A stretch of 64,000 bases of DNA from positions 53,476 to 117,475 of the forward strand of contig VFIW01000114.1 in NCBI GenBank assembly GCA_006386115.1, in the 5' to 3' direction. A model generated the notes under the pieces. That model saw only the letters and a list, made by a program, of their open reading frames with translations. It was not told where the DNA came from and ran no database searches. The DNA comes from Globisporangium splendens (Eukaryota > Oomycota > Peronosporomycetes > Pythiales > Pythiaceae). A program made the position numbers and the translations under genes. How positions within the stretch are numbered: the stretch's first letter is position 1; each line of letters opens with the position of its first letter. Of the stretch, positions 19,627 through 28,576 are shown piece by piece.

Positions 19627-22600
19627 ATGAGTTCACTGCTGCAGTCATCGCCGCGCAAGAAGGACTACGGTGCACTTCACGATGCGTCAGCTGACCCAAC
19701 GGACAACGCGCCGCCGCCCAAGGTCACGCCCAGCACGGCGTCGTTCTTCTCGCGCATGCTCTTCTCATATGCAACGCCGATGATGGCCAAGGGCAACGAG
19801 CGCCAGCTCAACAACGACGACCTGTGGGCGCTCGAGGGCGAGAACCAGACCTCGGTCGCGTTCGAAAAGTACAACGAGCAGTACCTCCGCCACAACCGAG
19901 GCGTGATCAAGGCCATGTTCTACACGTATGGCGGCTCCTTCTTCCTCTCCGGACTCGCGGTGGCATTCTCCACGGCGTGCAACCTGTTTGCGCCGCAAGT
20001 GCTGCACCACGTGATCGATGCGTTCACGGCGCCAGAGATCGACGTTGAAGACCTGACGATTTGGCTCGGCGCGTTTTTCGCATCGCGATTGTTGAATGCG
20101 ATCGTGGCCGCACAAATGGGCTTTTACCTCGAATTGGTGGCTTTGCACCTCACCGTGAGCTTGAAGACACTTCTCTTCCAGAAGGCGATGCGACGAAGCA
20201 TCCAGAGCAAGAACGAGGCCAAGACAGTCGATATTTCCAACCTGTTCACGTCGGATATGTCGAATGTGCTGTGGGCGGCGTTCCAGATCAACAACCTGTG
20301 GATCCTCCCCGTGCAGATCGGCGTTGTGGTGTACATGCTGTACGAAGTGATCGATCTCGCCGCGTTCGCTGGACTCGCCGTCATTGGTATTTCGATGCTT
20401 GCGAGCTTCATTATCGCAAAGTTCTCCGGCGACGCATTTGAGAACCTCATGGAACGCGAGGACGATCGTATGAAGGTGATCAAGGAAGTGTTTGGCGCGA
20501 TCCAGATCGTGAAGCTGAACGCCTGGGAGAGTAAGTTTGCCGAAAAAATCCGAAAGTTGCGTTCGCGCGAGCTCGCGTCGTTGGCGCAATCCATGTACTT
20601 GAATGCGTTGTCGATCTTCGTGCTGTGGGCTTCTCCATTGTTCGTGTCGATTGTCTCGTTTGCCGTGTACTCGATTGCTATGGGCCAAATGTTGACGGCC
20701 GCCAAGGTCTTCACTGCGATTGCGCTGTTCAATGCGCTCCGTGATCCTCTCCGCGATTTGCCAAACGTGATTCAGACGTGCATCGAAGCCAAGGTGTCGC
20801 TTGATCGTGTGTCTGATTTCCTCGATATGCACGAATATGATCCATCCAACGTGACCCGTGACGCAACTGGGCAGCCTGAGGACGTGGTCATTGTAGTGGA
20901 AGGTGGGTGCTTTGGATGGAACAAGGATACTCCATTGCTGCAAGATGTGAATTTGAGGGTCAAGGAAGGAGACCTCGTTGTCGTCCACGGAGCCGTTGGT
21001 GGCGGCAAGTCGTCGCTGTGCTCGGCTCTTCTTGGCGAAATGGAGAAGACCTCTGGCAGCGTCTTCTTGCGCGGTCGTGTCGCGTACTACTCGCAGCAGA
21101 CGTGGATTCAAAACATGACGATCCGAGAGAACATCTTGTTTGGCAAAGAGTACGACGAGCGCAAGTACCAGAAAGTGTTGGATGCGTGTGGCTTGCTGCC
21201 AGATCTTGCCGGGTTTCCCGGTGGCGACGCGACTGAAATCGGTCAAAAAGGCGTGAACCTCTCGGGCGGTCAAAAGGCACGAGTGAGTCTGGCGAGAGCG
21301 TGCTACTCGGATGCGGATCTGTTTATCCTCGACTCACCACTCGCTGCGGTGGATGCTGTGGTTCAAAGCGAGATCTTCAGCAAGTGCATCTGTGGTCTTC
21401 TGGAGAGCAAGACGATTGTGCTGGTGACTCACAGCCCCGATATCATCGCGTCGGAAGCTGCCAACTACAAGATTCTGGTCGAGAACAGCAAACTGAAGGG
21501 CGAGCGCAAGGAGATGACGAAGCCACGAAGCTTTTACGCGGCGAACAACCTCTCTCCACGCAAACTCCAGGAAGCGCATGAGCACGAGACTGAGGAAAGC
21601 AAGGCCGTGCTGGCTGATGCTGGTCGCTTGGTGGATGATGAAGAGCGCGAGGAAGGTCGCGTGTCGAAGGAGGTCTTCTTGGAGTACTTCAACTCGCTTG
21701 GTGGCGTGAAAGTGTGCATTTTCTTGCTGATCGTGCAGACGATGTGGCAAGGATTCCAGATCAGCAGTGACTTGTGGTTGAGCCGCTGGACCGGCGAGAA
21801 GCTCGGCAAGTACAACGAGGACGACACGGGGTACAATATGAAGATCTACGCGTACCTGGGAATGGGTGCTGCTTTGATGGTGCTGGCGCGTTCGACTACG
21901 GTCGCGTTTGTCGGTCTTCGCGCCTCGCGTCACCTCTTCGACTCCATGACTCGTTCGTTGCTGAATGCTCCGTTGCGCTTTTTCGACGCCAACCCGATTG
22001 GTCGTATCGTGAATCGCTATGGGGACGATATGTCGTCGGTTGACTTTATGCTTCCATTTGCCTACGGCGGTTTCTTGGCGACTTTTTTCTTCACCGTGTG
22101 CCAACTTGCGACTGCGGTTTACACGGTAAACTTTCTGGGTGTGCTCATTATTCCGCTCGTGATTATGTACGTGAAGTTTGCTCGCTTCTACTTGGCGCCT
22201 TCGCGCGAGTTGTGGCGCCTGTGGAAGGTGTCTTCGTCTCCAGTTTTGAGCTACGTGACTCAGTCGGAGGAGGGTGTGGCTCTCATTCGTGCGTTCGGAC
22301 CTGAATACGTGGATCGCGTGATCGAAGAGAACTTCAAGCGCATTGATGTGAACAACAAGGTGTGGTTTGCAGAAACGGTTATCCGTCAGTGGTTCCAAGT
22401 CCGCATGCAGCTTCTGGGTTGTGGCGTGGTGATCTTGGTCGTGTCTGCTCTTGTGTACCTTCGCGCGTTCCTGTCTCCTGGTCTTGTTGGTCTAGCATTT
22501 ACCTATGCTCTTAGTGTGGACGGCGGACTCTCCAGTTTAGTGCGATTGTGGTCTCGACTGGAAAACTCGATGGTCAGTCCTGAACGTATTTTGGAGTACG

Positions 22601-23409
22601 CAGCGATCCCGCCTGAGGGTAGCGAGAAGGCGCTTGTCATCGAGCCATCTGCTGAATGGCCTCACCAAGGTTCAATCAAGTTTGAAAACGTCGTCTTCAG
22701 CTACAAGGAAGGTGCTCCAGCTGTGCTCAAGGGACTCTCGTTCGACATCAAGAACAACGAGAAGATCGGTATTGTCGGTCGAACTGGCGCTGGCAAGTCC
22801 AGTCTCACCATGGCACTCTTCCGAATTAATGAGTTGGATGCTGGTCGTATCCTGATCGACGGTGAAGACATCTCGACCATGCCTCTGCGTTCTTTGCGCT
22901 CCAAATTGTCGATCATCCCTCAATCGCCAGTCTTGTTCAAGGGAACACTGCGTGCCTACATGGACCCGTTCGATGAGTTCACGGACGCAGAGATCTGGTC
23001 GGCGTTCGAAAAGGTCGAGATGAAGGAACAGATCGGTGCATTGGAGAACCAGTTGTCGTACGAGTTGAGCGAGAATGGCGAGAACTTCAGTGTGGGCGAG
23101 CGTCAGATGCTGTGCATGGCTCGTGCGTTGTTGACGCAGACTCGCATTGTGGTGATGGATGAGGCGACGGCGTCGATCGACCATGCGACGGAGAAGAAGT
23201 TGCAGACGATGATCGATCGCGACTTCAAGGACGCGACGGTGCTGACGATCGCGCATCGTCTGGCTACCGTGTTGGAGTCGGATCGCATTATGGTGTTGAG
23301 CGACGGGAATGTGGTGGAGTTTGATTCGCCGACTAATTTGGTGAAGGACTCGAAGGGTGTGTTTTACGAGTTGGCGAGAGAAGGCGGGTACTTGGATCAA
23401 TTGCTTTAG
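19627..23409 (+). CDS. ABCC (MRP-type) transporter, paralog A
   Basis: A 1,260-residue full ABC exporter in the plasma or vacuolar membrane. Family members pump organic anions, conjugates and drugs; the substrate here is unknown. Layout is TMD1-NBD1-TMD2-NBD2 without the extra N-terminal TMD0 of long MRPs. NBD1: Walker A GAVGGGKSS near 457, signature LSGGQ near 546, Walker B FILDSPLAAVD near 565 with Asp in place of the catalytic Glu, as is normal for ABCC NBD1. NBD2: Walker A GRTGAGKSS near 1052, signature FSVGER near 1153, Walker B VVMDEATASID near 1174. Residues 1016-1260 are identical to paralogs B, C, D and E. The start follows a core promoter 49 nt upstream. It has no introns. It is first of a same-strand tandem row of four. 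Confidence 0.95.
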   Translation: MSSLLQSSPRKKDYGALHDASADPTDNAPPPKVTPSTASFFSRMLFSYATPMMAKGNERQLNNDDLWALEGENQTSVAFEKYNEQYLRHNRGVIKAMFYTYGGSFFLSGLAVAFSTACNLFAPQVLHHVIDAFTAPEIDVEDLTIWLGAFFASRLLNAIVAAQMGFYLELVALHLTVSLKTLLFQKAMRRSIQSKNEAKTVDISNLFTSDMSNVLWAAFQINNLWILPVQIGVVVYMLYEVIDLAAFAGLAVIGISMLASFIIAKFSGDAFENLMEREDDRMKVIKEVFGAIQIVKLNAWESKFAEKIRKLRSRELASLAQSMYLNALSIFVLWASPLFVSIVSFAVYSIAMGQMLTAAKVFTAIALFNALRDPLRDLPNVIQTCIEAKVSLDRVSDFLDMHEYDPSNVTRDATGQPEDVVIVVEGGCFGWNKDTPLLQDVNLRVKEGDLVVVHGAVGGGKSSLCSALLGEMEKTSGSVFLRGRVAYYSQQTWIQNMTIRENILFGKEYDERKYQKVLDACGLLPDLAGFPGGDATEIGQKGVNLSGGQKARVSLARACYSDADLFILDSPLAAVDAVVQSEIFSKCICGLLESKTIVLVTHSPDIIASEAANYKILVENSKLKGERKEMTKPRSFYAANNLSPRKLQEAHEHETEESKAVLADAGRLVDDEEREEGRVSKEVFLEYFNSLGGVKVCIFLLIVQTMWQGFQISSDLWLSRWTGEKLGKYNEDDTGYNMKIYAYLGMGAALMVLARSTTVAFVGLRASRHLFDSMTRSLLNAPLRFFDANPIGRIVNRYGDDMSSVDFMLPFAYGGFLATFFFTVCQLATAVYTVNFLGVLIIPLVIMYVKFARFYLAPSRELWRLWKVSSSPVLSYVTQSEEGVALIRAFGPEYVDRVIEENFKRIDVNNKVWFAETVIRQWFQVRMQLLGCGVVILVVSALVYLRAFLSPGLVGLAFTYALSVDGGLSSLVRLWSRLENSMVSPERILEYAAIPPEGSEKALVIEPSAEWPHQGSIKFENVVFSYKEGAPAVLKGLSFDIKNNEKIGIVGRTGAGKSSLTMALFRINELDAGRILIDGEDISTMPLRSLRSKLSIIPQSPVLFKGTLRAYMDPFDEFTDAEIWSAFEKVEMKEQIGALENQLSYELSENGENFSVGERQMLCMARALLTQTRIVVMDEATASIDHATEKKLQTMIDRDFKDATVLTIAHRLATVLESDRIMVLSDGNVVEFDSPTNLVKDSKGVFYELAREGGYLDQLL

Positions 23410-23893
23410 TGTCATATGTTGAGTGCGGAAGTGCCATTGCTCTTGCTGCATGCTGCTTCAGTGTCAAGTGTTGGGTACTTGGTGAGACCTTGAGTGTGCC
23501 GCACGAAACGATTCGTCAATAAATACCATCACTCAATGTGACATACGTTGTTTGGAATTAACTTGATAATGCTATGTATTGTGTGAAAGTCTTCGACGTA
23601 TTATCTTGTTGTGCTTTGCAATGCCATCGACGCTCCGTGGAGCTTTTTGGGGCTTTGCTAGCTACCGTGACGTGGAACTCTGGCGTGCAACGTACTGCAT
23701 TCTGCTGTCCTGTCACGACGCTCTCCGCTGGAGTGCACTGTGTGCCCCTTCGTTCTGAACGAATGGCTACATGCCGTCGTACTGTACTCTTATGTCGCAG
23801 CAGAGTGATAGTCGCGTGTCAAATGATGCTTCAGAGAGCCGGACGCATCACGACATCAACCTTCGTTTGATGTGCAATCGGTGGATGGCTCAA

Positions 23894-23989
23894 CAATTGG
23901 CCAAAACAGTCATACAATTGACTAAAACGACGACTAGTAGTCCATACTATTGGCTAAAATATAGAATAAACCATCATAATTGGCTACAA
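23894..23989 (+). promoter_or_regulatory. Four-fold AATTGGCTAAAA-type array upstream of gene B
   Basis: Imperfect repeats at 23894-23906, 23915-23927, 23948-23959 and 23978-23989. Three of them contain ATTGG, the reverse of a CCAAT box. They sit 110-205 nt before the ATG and 55-150 nt before the core promoter. A second identical array is at 28372-28467 upstream of gene C. Confidence 0.45.
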
Positions 23990-24044
23990 ATGGGCAGCGG
24001 CATGTGCATGTACATTCGTTTGGGGTGGCAGCAACTCGGGATGA

Positions 24045-24060
24045 GCTCACTATCGCATTT
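24045..24060 (+). promoter_or_regulatory. Inr/FPR-like core promoter of gene B
   Basis: GCTCACTATCGCATTT resembles the oomycete core GCTCATTYYNCAWTTT. The predicted start A is at 24049, giving a 50-nt leader. It is duplicated at 28523-28538 for gene C. Confidence 0.45.
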
Positions 24061-24098
24061 GCGCCATCGAGAGCAAGCGCCACCTCACCAGCCAGCGA

Positions 24099-27000
24099 AT
24101 GAGTGGCGCACTGCTGCAGCCGCCCAAGACGTCGGCGGCCTCACCGCCGCGCTACGGCGCTGTACAGACTGATGCCAGCAGCTCCAAGACGCCTGCGGTC
24201 GGGGTCGGACCGCACGATGCGTCGTTCCTCTCGCGCATGCTCTTCTCGTACATCAACCCGCTGATGCAGGTGGGCAACGAGCGGCAGCTGCGCGTGGACG
24301 ACATGTGGGAGCTCGAGGGCGCCAACACGTCGCTCGCGGCGTTCGAGACGTATAACGCGCAGTTCGTCAAGCACAATGGCTCGATCCCGCGTGCCATGGC
24401 GGCGGCGTACGGCCTCCCGTTCCTGTTGTGCGGGCTCGCGGCACTATTCTCGGCAAGCTGTGCAGTGTTTGCGCCCGCGGTGCTGCACCACGTGATCGAC
24501 GCGTTCACGGCACCCGAGATCGACGTCGAGGATTTGGTGCTGTGGCTTGGCACGTTCTTCGCTTCGCGCATCCTGAATGCAATCGTGTCGGCGCAAATGA
24601 GCTTCTACCTGCAGCTGGTCGCGATCCGCATGACCGTCGCGCTCAAATCGCTGCTCTTCCGCAAGGCGATCCGGCGAAGTACGCAGAGCAAGAACGACGT
24701 CCGCGCCGTCGACATCTCCAACTTGTACACGTCGGACGTGAACAACATCTTGATGGCGGCGTTCCAGATCAACAGCCTCTGGATTCTGCCGCTGCAGATC
24801 ATTGTCGTCGTGTACATGCTGTACGACGTGATTGGACTCGCGGCGTTTGCTGGACTCACGGTCATCGGGTCTTCCATGCTAATCAGCTTTTTCATCGCGA
24901 TCGCCATTGGCGGCTCGTTCAAGGACATCATGGCACGCAAGGATGCACGAATGAGGACCATCAAGGAGGCGTTCGGCGCGATCCAGATCGTCAAGTTCAA
25001 CGCGTGGGAGGGCCAATTTGCAGAAAAGATCCGTGTCCTTCGTGTTTTCGAGCTGGAAGCTGTCGCCAGGTATCTCTACCTGATCTCAGCGTCGATCTTC
25101 GTGCTGTGGGCGTCGCCCATTTTCGTGTCCATGGTCTCGTTTGCGGTGTACTCGCTCGTCATGGACCAAATCCTGACGGCGGCGAAGGTGTTCACGGCCA
25201 TCGCGCTGTTCAACGCCATCCGAGATCCTCTCCGAGACCTGCCGAACGTGATCCAGACGCTGATTCAAGCCCAGGTCTCGCTCACACGCATGGCCGAGTT
25301 CTTGGAGCTACACGAGTACGACCCGACAAACGTGATCCGAGATGATCCTTCGCAGCCAGAAGACGTCGTCGTCGCGATTGAGAACGGTTCGTTTGGCTGG
25401 ACCAAGGATACTCCGCTTCTCAAGAACGTGAACGTGACGGTGAAGAAAGGTGACTTGGTCGTAATTCATGGTGTTGTAGGTGGCGGCAAATCCTCGTTCT
25501 GCTCCGCTTTGCTGGGCGAAATGGAGAAAATCTCGGGAAGCGTGTTCGTTCGAGGTCGTGTCGCGTACTACTCGCAGCAGACGTGGATCCAGAACATGAC
25601 GATTCGCGACAACATCCTGTTTGGCAAAGAGTACGACAAGCAAAAGTACCAGGAAGTGCTGGATGCGTGTGGATTGTTGCCAGATCTAGCCCAGTTCCCG
25701 GGCGGTGACGCAACAGAGATTGGACAAAAGGGCGTGAACTTGTCTGGCGGCCAGAAAGCGCGCGTCAGTTTGGCGAGAGCGTGCTACTCGGATGCGGATA
25801 TGTTCATCTTGGACTCGCCGCTCGCTGCCGTCGACGCGGTCGTGCAGAGTGAGATCTTCGGCAAGTGCATCTGCGGCTTGCTGGAGAACAAGACGATCGT
25901 TCTGGTGACCCACAGTCCCGATATCATCGCTTCGGATGCGGCAAACTACAAGATCCTGGTTGAAAATGGAGAGCTCAAGGGAAACCGATACGAACCGGAG
26001 AAACCACGTAGTTTGTACGCGCCGACGCTGTCCCCGCGGAAAATCAAGGAAGCTCATGAACACGAAACGGAGGAAAGCAAAGCTGCCATGACCGATGCTG
26101 GCCGCTTGGTCGGTGATGAAGGACGTGGTGAGGGCCGCGTGTCCAAGACGGTGTTCCTGAACTACTTCAACGCAATCGGCGGCGCAAAAGTGTGCGTGTT
26201 CCTGATCATGACACAAATTGTGTGGCAGGTTTCCCAGGTGAGCAGCGACTTTTGGTTGAGCAACTGGACTGGCCAGAAGCTTGGTGTATACAACGAAGAA
26301 GAAACCGAGTACAACATGACCGTGTACGTGATCCTGAGCTCCAGTGCTGCGCTGATGGTTCTCGTTCGCACGCTCACGATCGCTATCGTCGGTCTCCGCG
26401 CCTCGAAACAGCTATTCGATGTGATGACTCGCGCGCTGCTCAATGCTCCGCTGCGGTTCTTTGACGCAAACCCGATCGGTCGCATCGTGAATCGCTACGG
26501 GGACGACGTGTCGACCGTCGATTTCAATCTACCGATCGCATTCGGCTCCTTCTTGTCAATTTTCTTCTTCACGGTGTTCCAACTCGCGACGGCTGTGCAT
26601 ACAGTGAGTTTCTTGGGCTTCTTGATCATCCCACTTATCTACATGTACGTCAAAGTGGCCAACTTTTTCCTTGGACCGTCTCGAGAGGTCTCGCGAATAA
26701 TGAAGACGACAGCGTCGCCAGTTCTGAGTCACGTCAACGAGTCGGAGGAAGGGGTCGCGCTCATTCGAGCCTTTGGTCCAGAGTACGTGGAGCGGTCGCT
26801 GGCTGAGAACTTTGCGCGAATTGACGTGAACAATAAGGTGTGGCTGGTGATGAACGTCAGCCGGCAGTGGTTCCAGGTTCGCATGCAGCTGCTCGGATGT
26901 GGTGTCGTCATCGTCGTGGTGTCTTCTCTGGTGTATCTTCGAGACTTTGTCACGCCTGGTCTCGTTGGTTTGGCATTCACGTACGCACTCAGTGTCGATG

Positions 27001-27887
27001 CTCGTCTCTCGTACTTGGTGCAAATTTGGTCGTGGTTCGAGATGATGATGGTCAGTCCCGAACGCATCTTGGAGTACGCCGATATCCCAGCAGAAGGCTC
27101 AGAGAAGGTTCTGGTGATCGAGCCATCTGCTGAATGGCCTCACCAAGGTTCAATCAAGTTTGAAAACGTCGTCTTCAGCTACAAGGAAGGTGCTCCAGCT
27201 GTGCTCAAGGGACTCTCGTTCGACATCAAGAACAACGAGAAGATCGGTATTGTCGGTCGAACTGGCGCTGGCAAGTCCAGTCTCACCATGGCACTCTTCC
27301 GAATTAATGAGTTGGATGCTGGTCGTATCCTGATCGACGGCGAAGACATCTCGACCATGCCTCTGCGTTCTTTGCGCTCCAAATTGTCGATCATCCCTCA
27401 ATCGCCAGTCTTGTTCAAAGGAACCCTCCGTGCCTACATGGACCCGTTCGATGAGTTCACGGACGCAGAGATCTGGTCGGCGTTCGAAAAGGTCGAGATG
27501 AAGGAACAGATCGGTGCGTTGGAGAACCAGTTGTCGTACGAGTTGAGCGAGAATGGCGAGAACTTCAGTGTGGGCGAGCGTCAGATGCTGTGCATGGCTC
27601 GTGCGTTGTTGACGCAGACTCGCATTGTGGTGATGGATGAGGCGACGGCGTCGATCGACCATGCGACGGAGAAGAAGTTGCAGACGATGATCGATCGCGA
27701 CTTCAAGGACGCGACGGTGCTGACGATCGCGCATCGTCTGGCTACCGTGTTGGAGTCGGATCGCATTATGGTGTTGAGCGACGGGAATGTGGTGGAGTTT
27801 GATTCGCCGACTAATTTGGTGAAGGACTCGAAGGGTGTGTTTTACGAGTTGGCGAGAGAAGGCGGGTACTTGGATCAATTGCTTTAG
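24099..27887 (+). CDS. ABCC transporter, paralog B
   Basis: A 1,262-residue MRP-type exporter with the same layout as A. NBD1 Walker A GVVGGGKSS near 457, LSGGQ near 547, FILDSPLAAVD near 567; NBD2 Walker A near 1053. It is identical to paralog C at protein level except for the third residue from the end (LDQLL here, LDRLL in C). The 3' end is chimeric: up to the G at 27518 it matches C, while the tail and the whole 3' flank match gene A. The last 245 residues equal those of A, D and E. The substrate is unknown. With C it doubles the dose of one transporter. Confidence 0.95.
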   Translation: MSGALLQPPKTSAASPPRYGAVQTDASSSKTPAVGVGPHDASFLSRMLFSYINPLMQVGNERQLRVDDMWELEGANTSLAAFETYNAQFVKHNGSIPRAMAAAYGLPFLLCGLAALFSASCAVFAPAVLHHVIDAFTAPEIDVEDLVLWLGTFFASRILNAIVSAQMSFYLQLVAIRMTVALKSLLFRKAIRRSTQSKNDVRAVDISNLYTSDVNNILMAAFQINSLWILPLQIIVVVYMLYDVIGLAAFAGLTVIGSSMLISFFIAIAIGGSFKDIMARKDARMRTIKEAFGAIQIVKFNAWEGQFAEKIRVLRVFELEAVARYLYLISASIFVLWASPIFVSMVSFAVYSLVMDQILTAAKVFTAIALFNAIRDPLRDLPNVIQTLIQAQVSLTRMAEFLELHEYDPTNVIRDDPSQPEDVVVAIENGSFGWTKDTPLLKNVNVTVKKGDLVVIHGVVGGGKSSFCSALLGEMEKISGSVFVRGRVAYYSQQTWIQNMTIRDNILFGKEYDKQKYQEVLDACGLLPDLAQFPGGDATEIGQKGVNLSGGQKARVSLARACYSDADMFILDSPLAAVDAVVQSEIFGKCICGLLENKTIVLVTHSPDIIASDAANYKILVENGELKGNRYEPEKPRSLYAPTLSPRKIKEAHEHETEESKAAMTDAGRLVGDEGRGEGRVSKTVFLNYFNAIGGAKVCVFLIMTQIVWQVSQVSSDFWLSNWTGQKLGVYNEEETEYNMTVYVILSSSAALMVLVRTLTIAIVGLRASKQLFDVMTRALLNAPLRFFDANPIGRIVNRYGDDVSTVDFNLPIAFGSFLSIFFFTVFQLATAVHTVSFLGFLIIPLIYMYVKVANFFLGPSREVSRIMKTTASPVLSHVNESEEGVALIRAFGPEYVERSLAENFARIDVNNKVWLVMNVSRQWFQVRMQLLGCGVVIVVVSSLVYLRDFVTPGLVGLAFTYALSVDARLSYLVQIWSWFEMMMVSPERILEYADIPAEGSEKVLVIEPSAEWPHQGSIKFENVVFSYKEGAPAVLKGLSFDIKNNEKIGIVGRTGAGKSSLTMALFRINELDAGRILIDGEDISTMPLRSLRSKLSIIPQSPVLFKGTLRAYMDPFDEFTDAEIWSAFEKVEMKEQIGALENQLSYELSENGENFSVGERQMLCMARALLTQTRIVVMDEATASIDHATEKKLQTMIDRDFKDATVLTIAHRLATVLESDRIMVLSDGNVVEFDSPTNLVKDSKGVFYELAREGGYLDQLL

Positions 27888-28576
27888 TGTCATATGTTGA
27901 GTGCGGAAGTGCCATTGCTCTTGCTGCATGCTGCTTCAGTGTCAAGTGTTGGGTACTTGGTGAGACCTTGAGTGTGCCGCACGAAACGATTCGTCAATAA
28001 ATACCATCACTCAATGTGACATACGTTGTTTGGAATTAACTTGATAATGCTATGTATTGTGTGAAAGTCTTCGACGTATTATCTTGTTGTGCTTTGCAAT
28101 GCCATCGACGCTCCGTGGAGCTTTTTGGGGCTTTGCTAGCTACCGTGACGTGGAACTCTGGCGTGCAACGTACTGCATTCTGCTGTCCTGTCACGACGCT
28201 CTCCGCTGGAGTGCACTGTGTGCCCCTTCGTTCTGAACGAATGGCTACATGCCGTCGTACTGTACTCTTATGTCGCAGCAGAGTGATAGTCGCGTGTCAA
28301 ATGATGCTTCAGAGAGCCGGACGCATCACGACATCAACCTTCGTTTGATGTGCAATCGGTGGATGGCTCAACAATTGGCCAAAACAGTCATACAATTGAC
28401 TAAAACGACGACTAGTAGTCCATACTATTGGCTAAAATATAGAATAAACCATCATAATTGGCTACAAATGGGCAGCGGCATGTGCATGTACATTCGTTTG
28501 GGGTGGCAGCAACTCGGGATGAGCTCACTATCGCATTTGCGCCATCGAGAGCAAGCGCCACCTCACCAGCCAGCGA
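27888..28576 (+). other. B-C intergenic region, second copy of the 689-bp spacer
   Basis: The same sequence as 23410-24098, offset by 4,478 bp. It holds the AATAAA near 27997, the ATTGG array (28372-28467) and the core promoter (28523-28538) for gene C. Confidence 0.85.

Larger units (their letters stand above)
23410..24098 (+). other. A-B intergenic region, first copy of a duplicated 689-bp spacer
   Basis: It appears identical to 27888-28576. An AATAAA lies about 110 nt after the gene A stop (near 23519). The second half carries an ATTGG-rich array and the core promoter of gene B. I see no gene; the ORFs here are copied in both spacers but lack any recognisable feature. Confidence 0.8.

Noticed and set aside
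19765..21273. Long minus-strand frame opposite gene A (about 500 codons), with similar ones at 21334-22398, 31628-32599, 35827-36963, 46060-47076 and 57396-58229
   Set aside because: They are mirror frames of the ABCC genes. Their predicted proteins are His/Arg/Gln-rich without domains, and they recur wherever the same ABCC sequence recurs.
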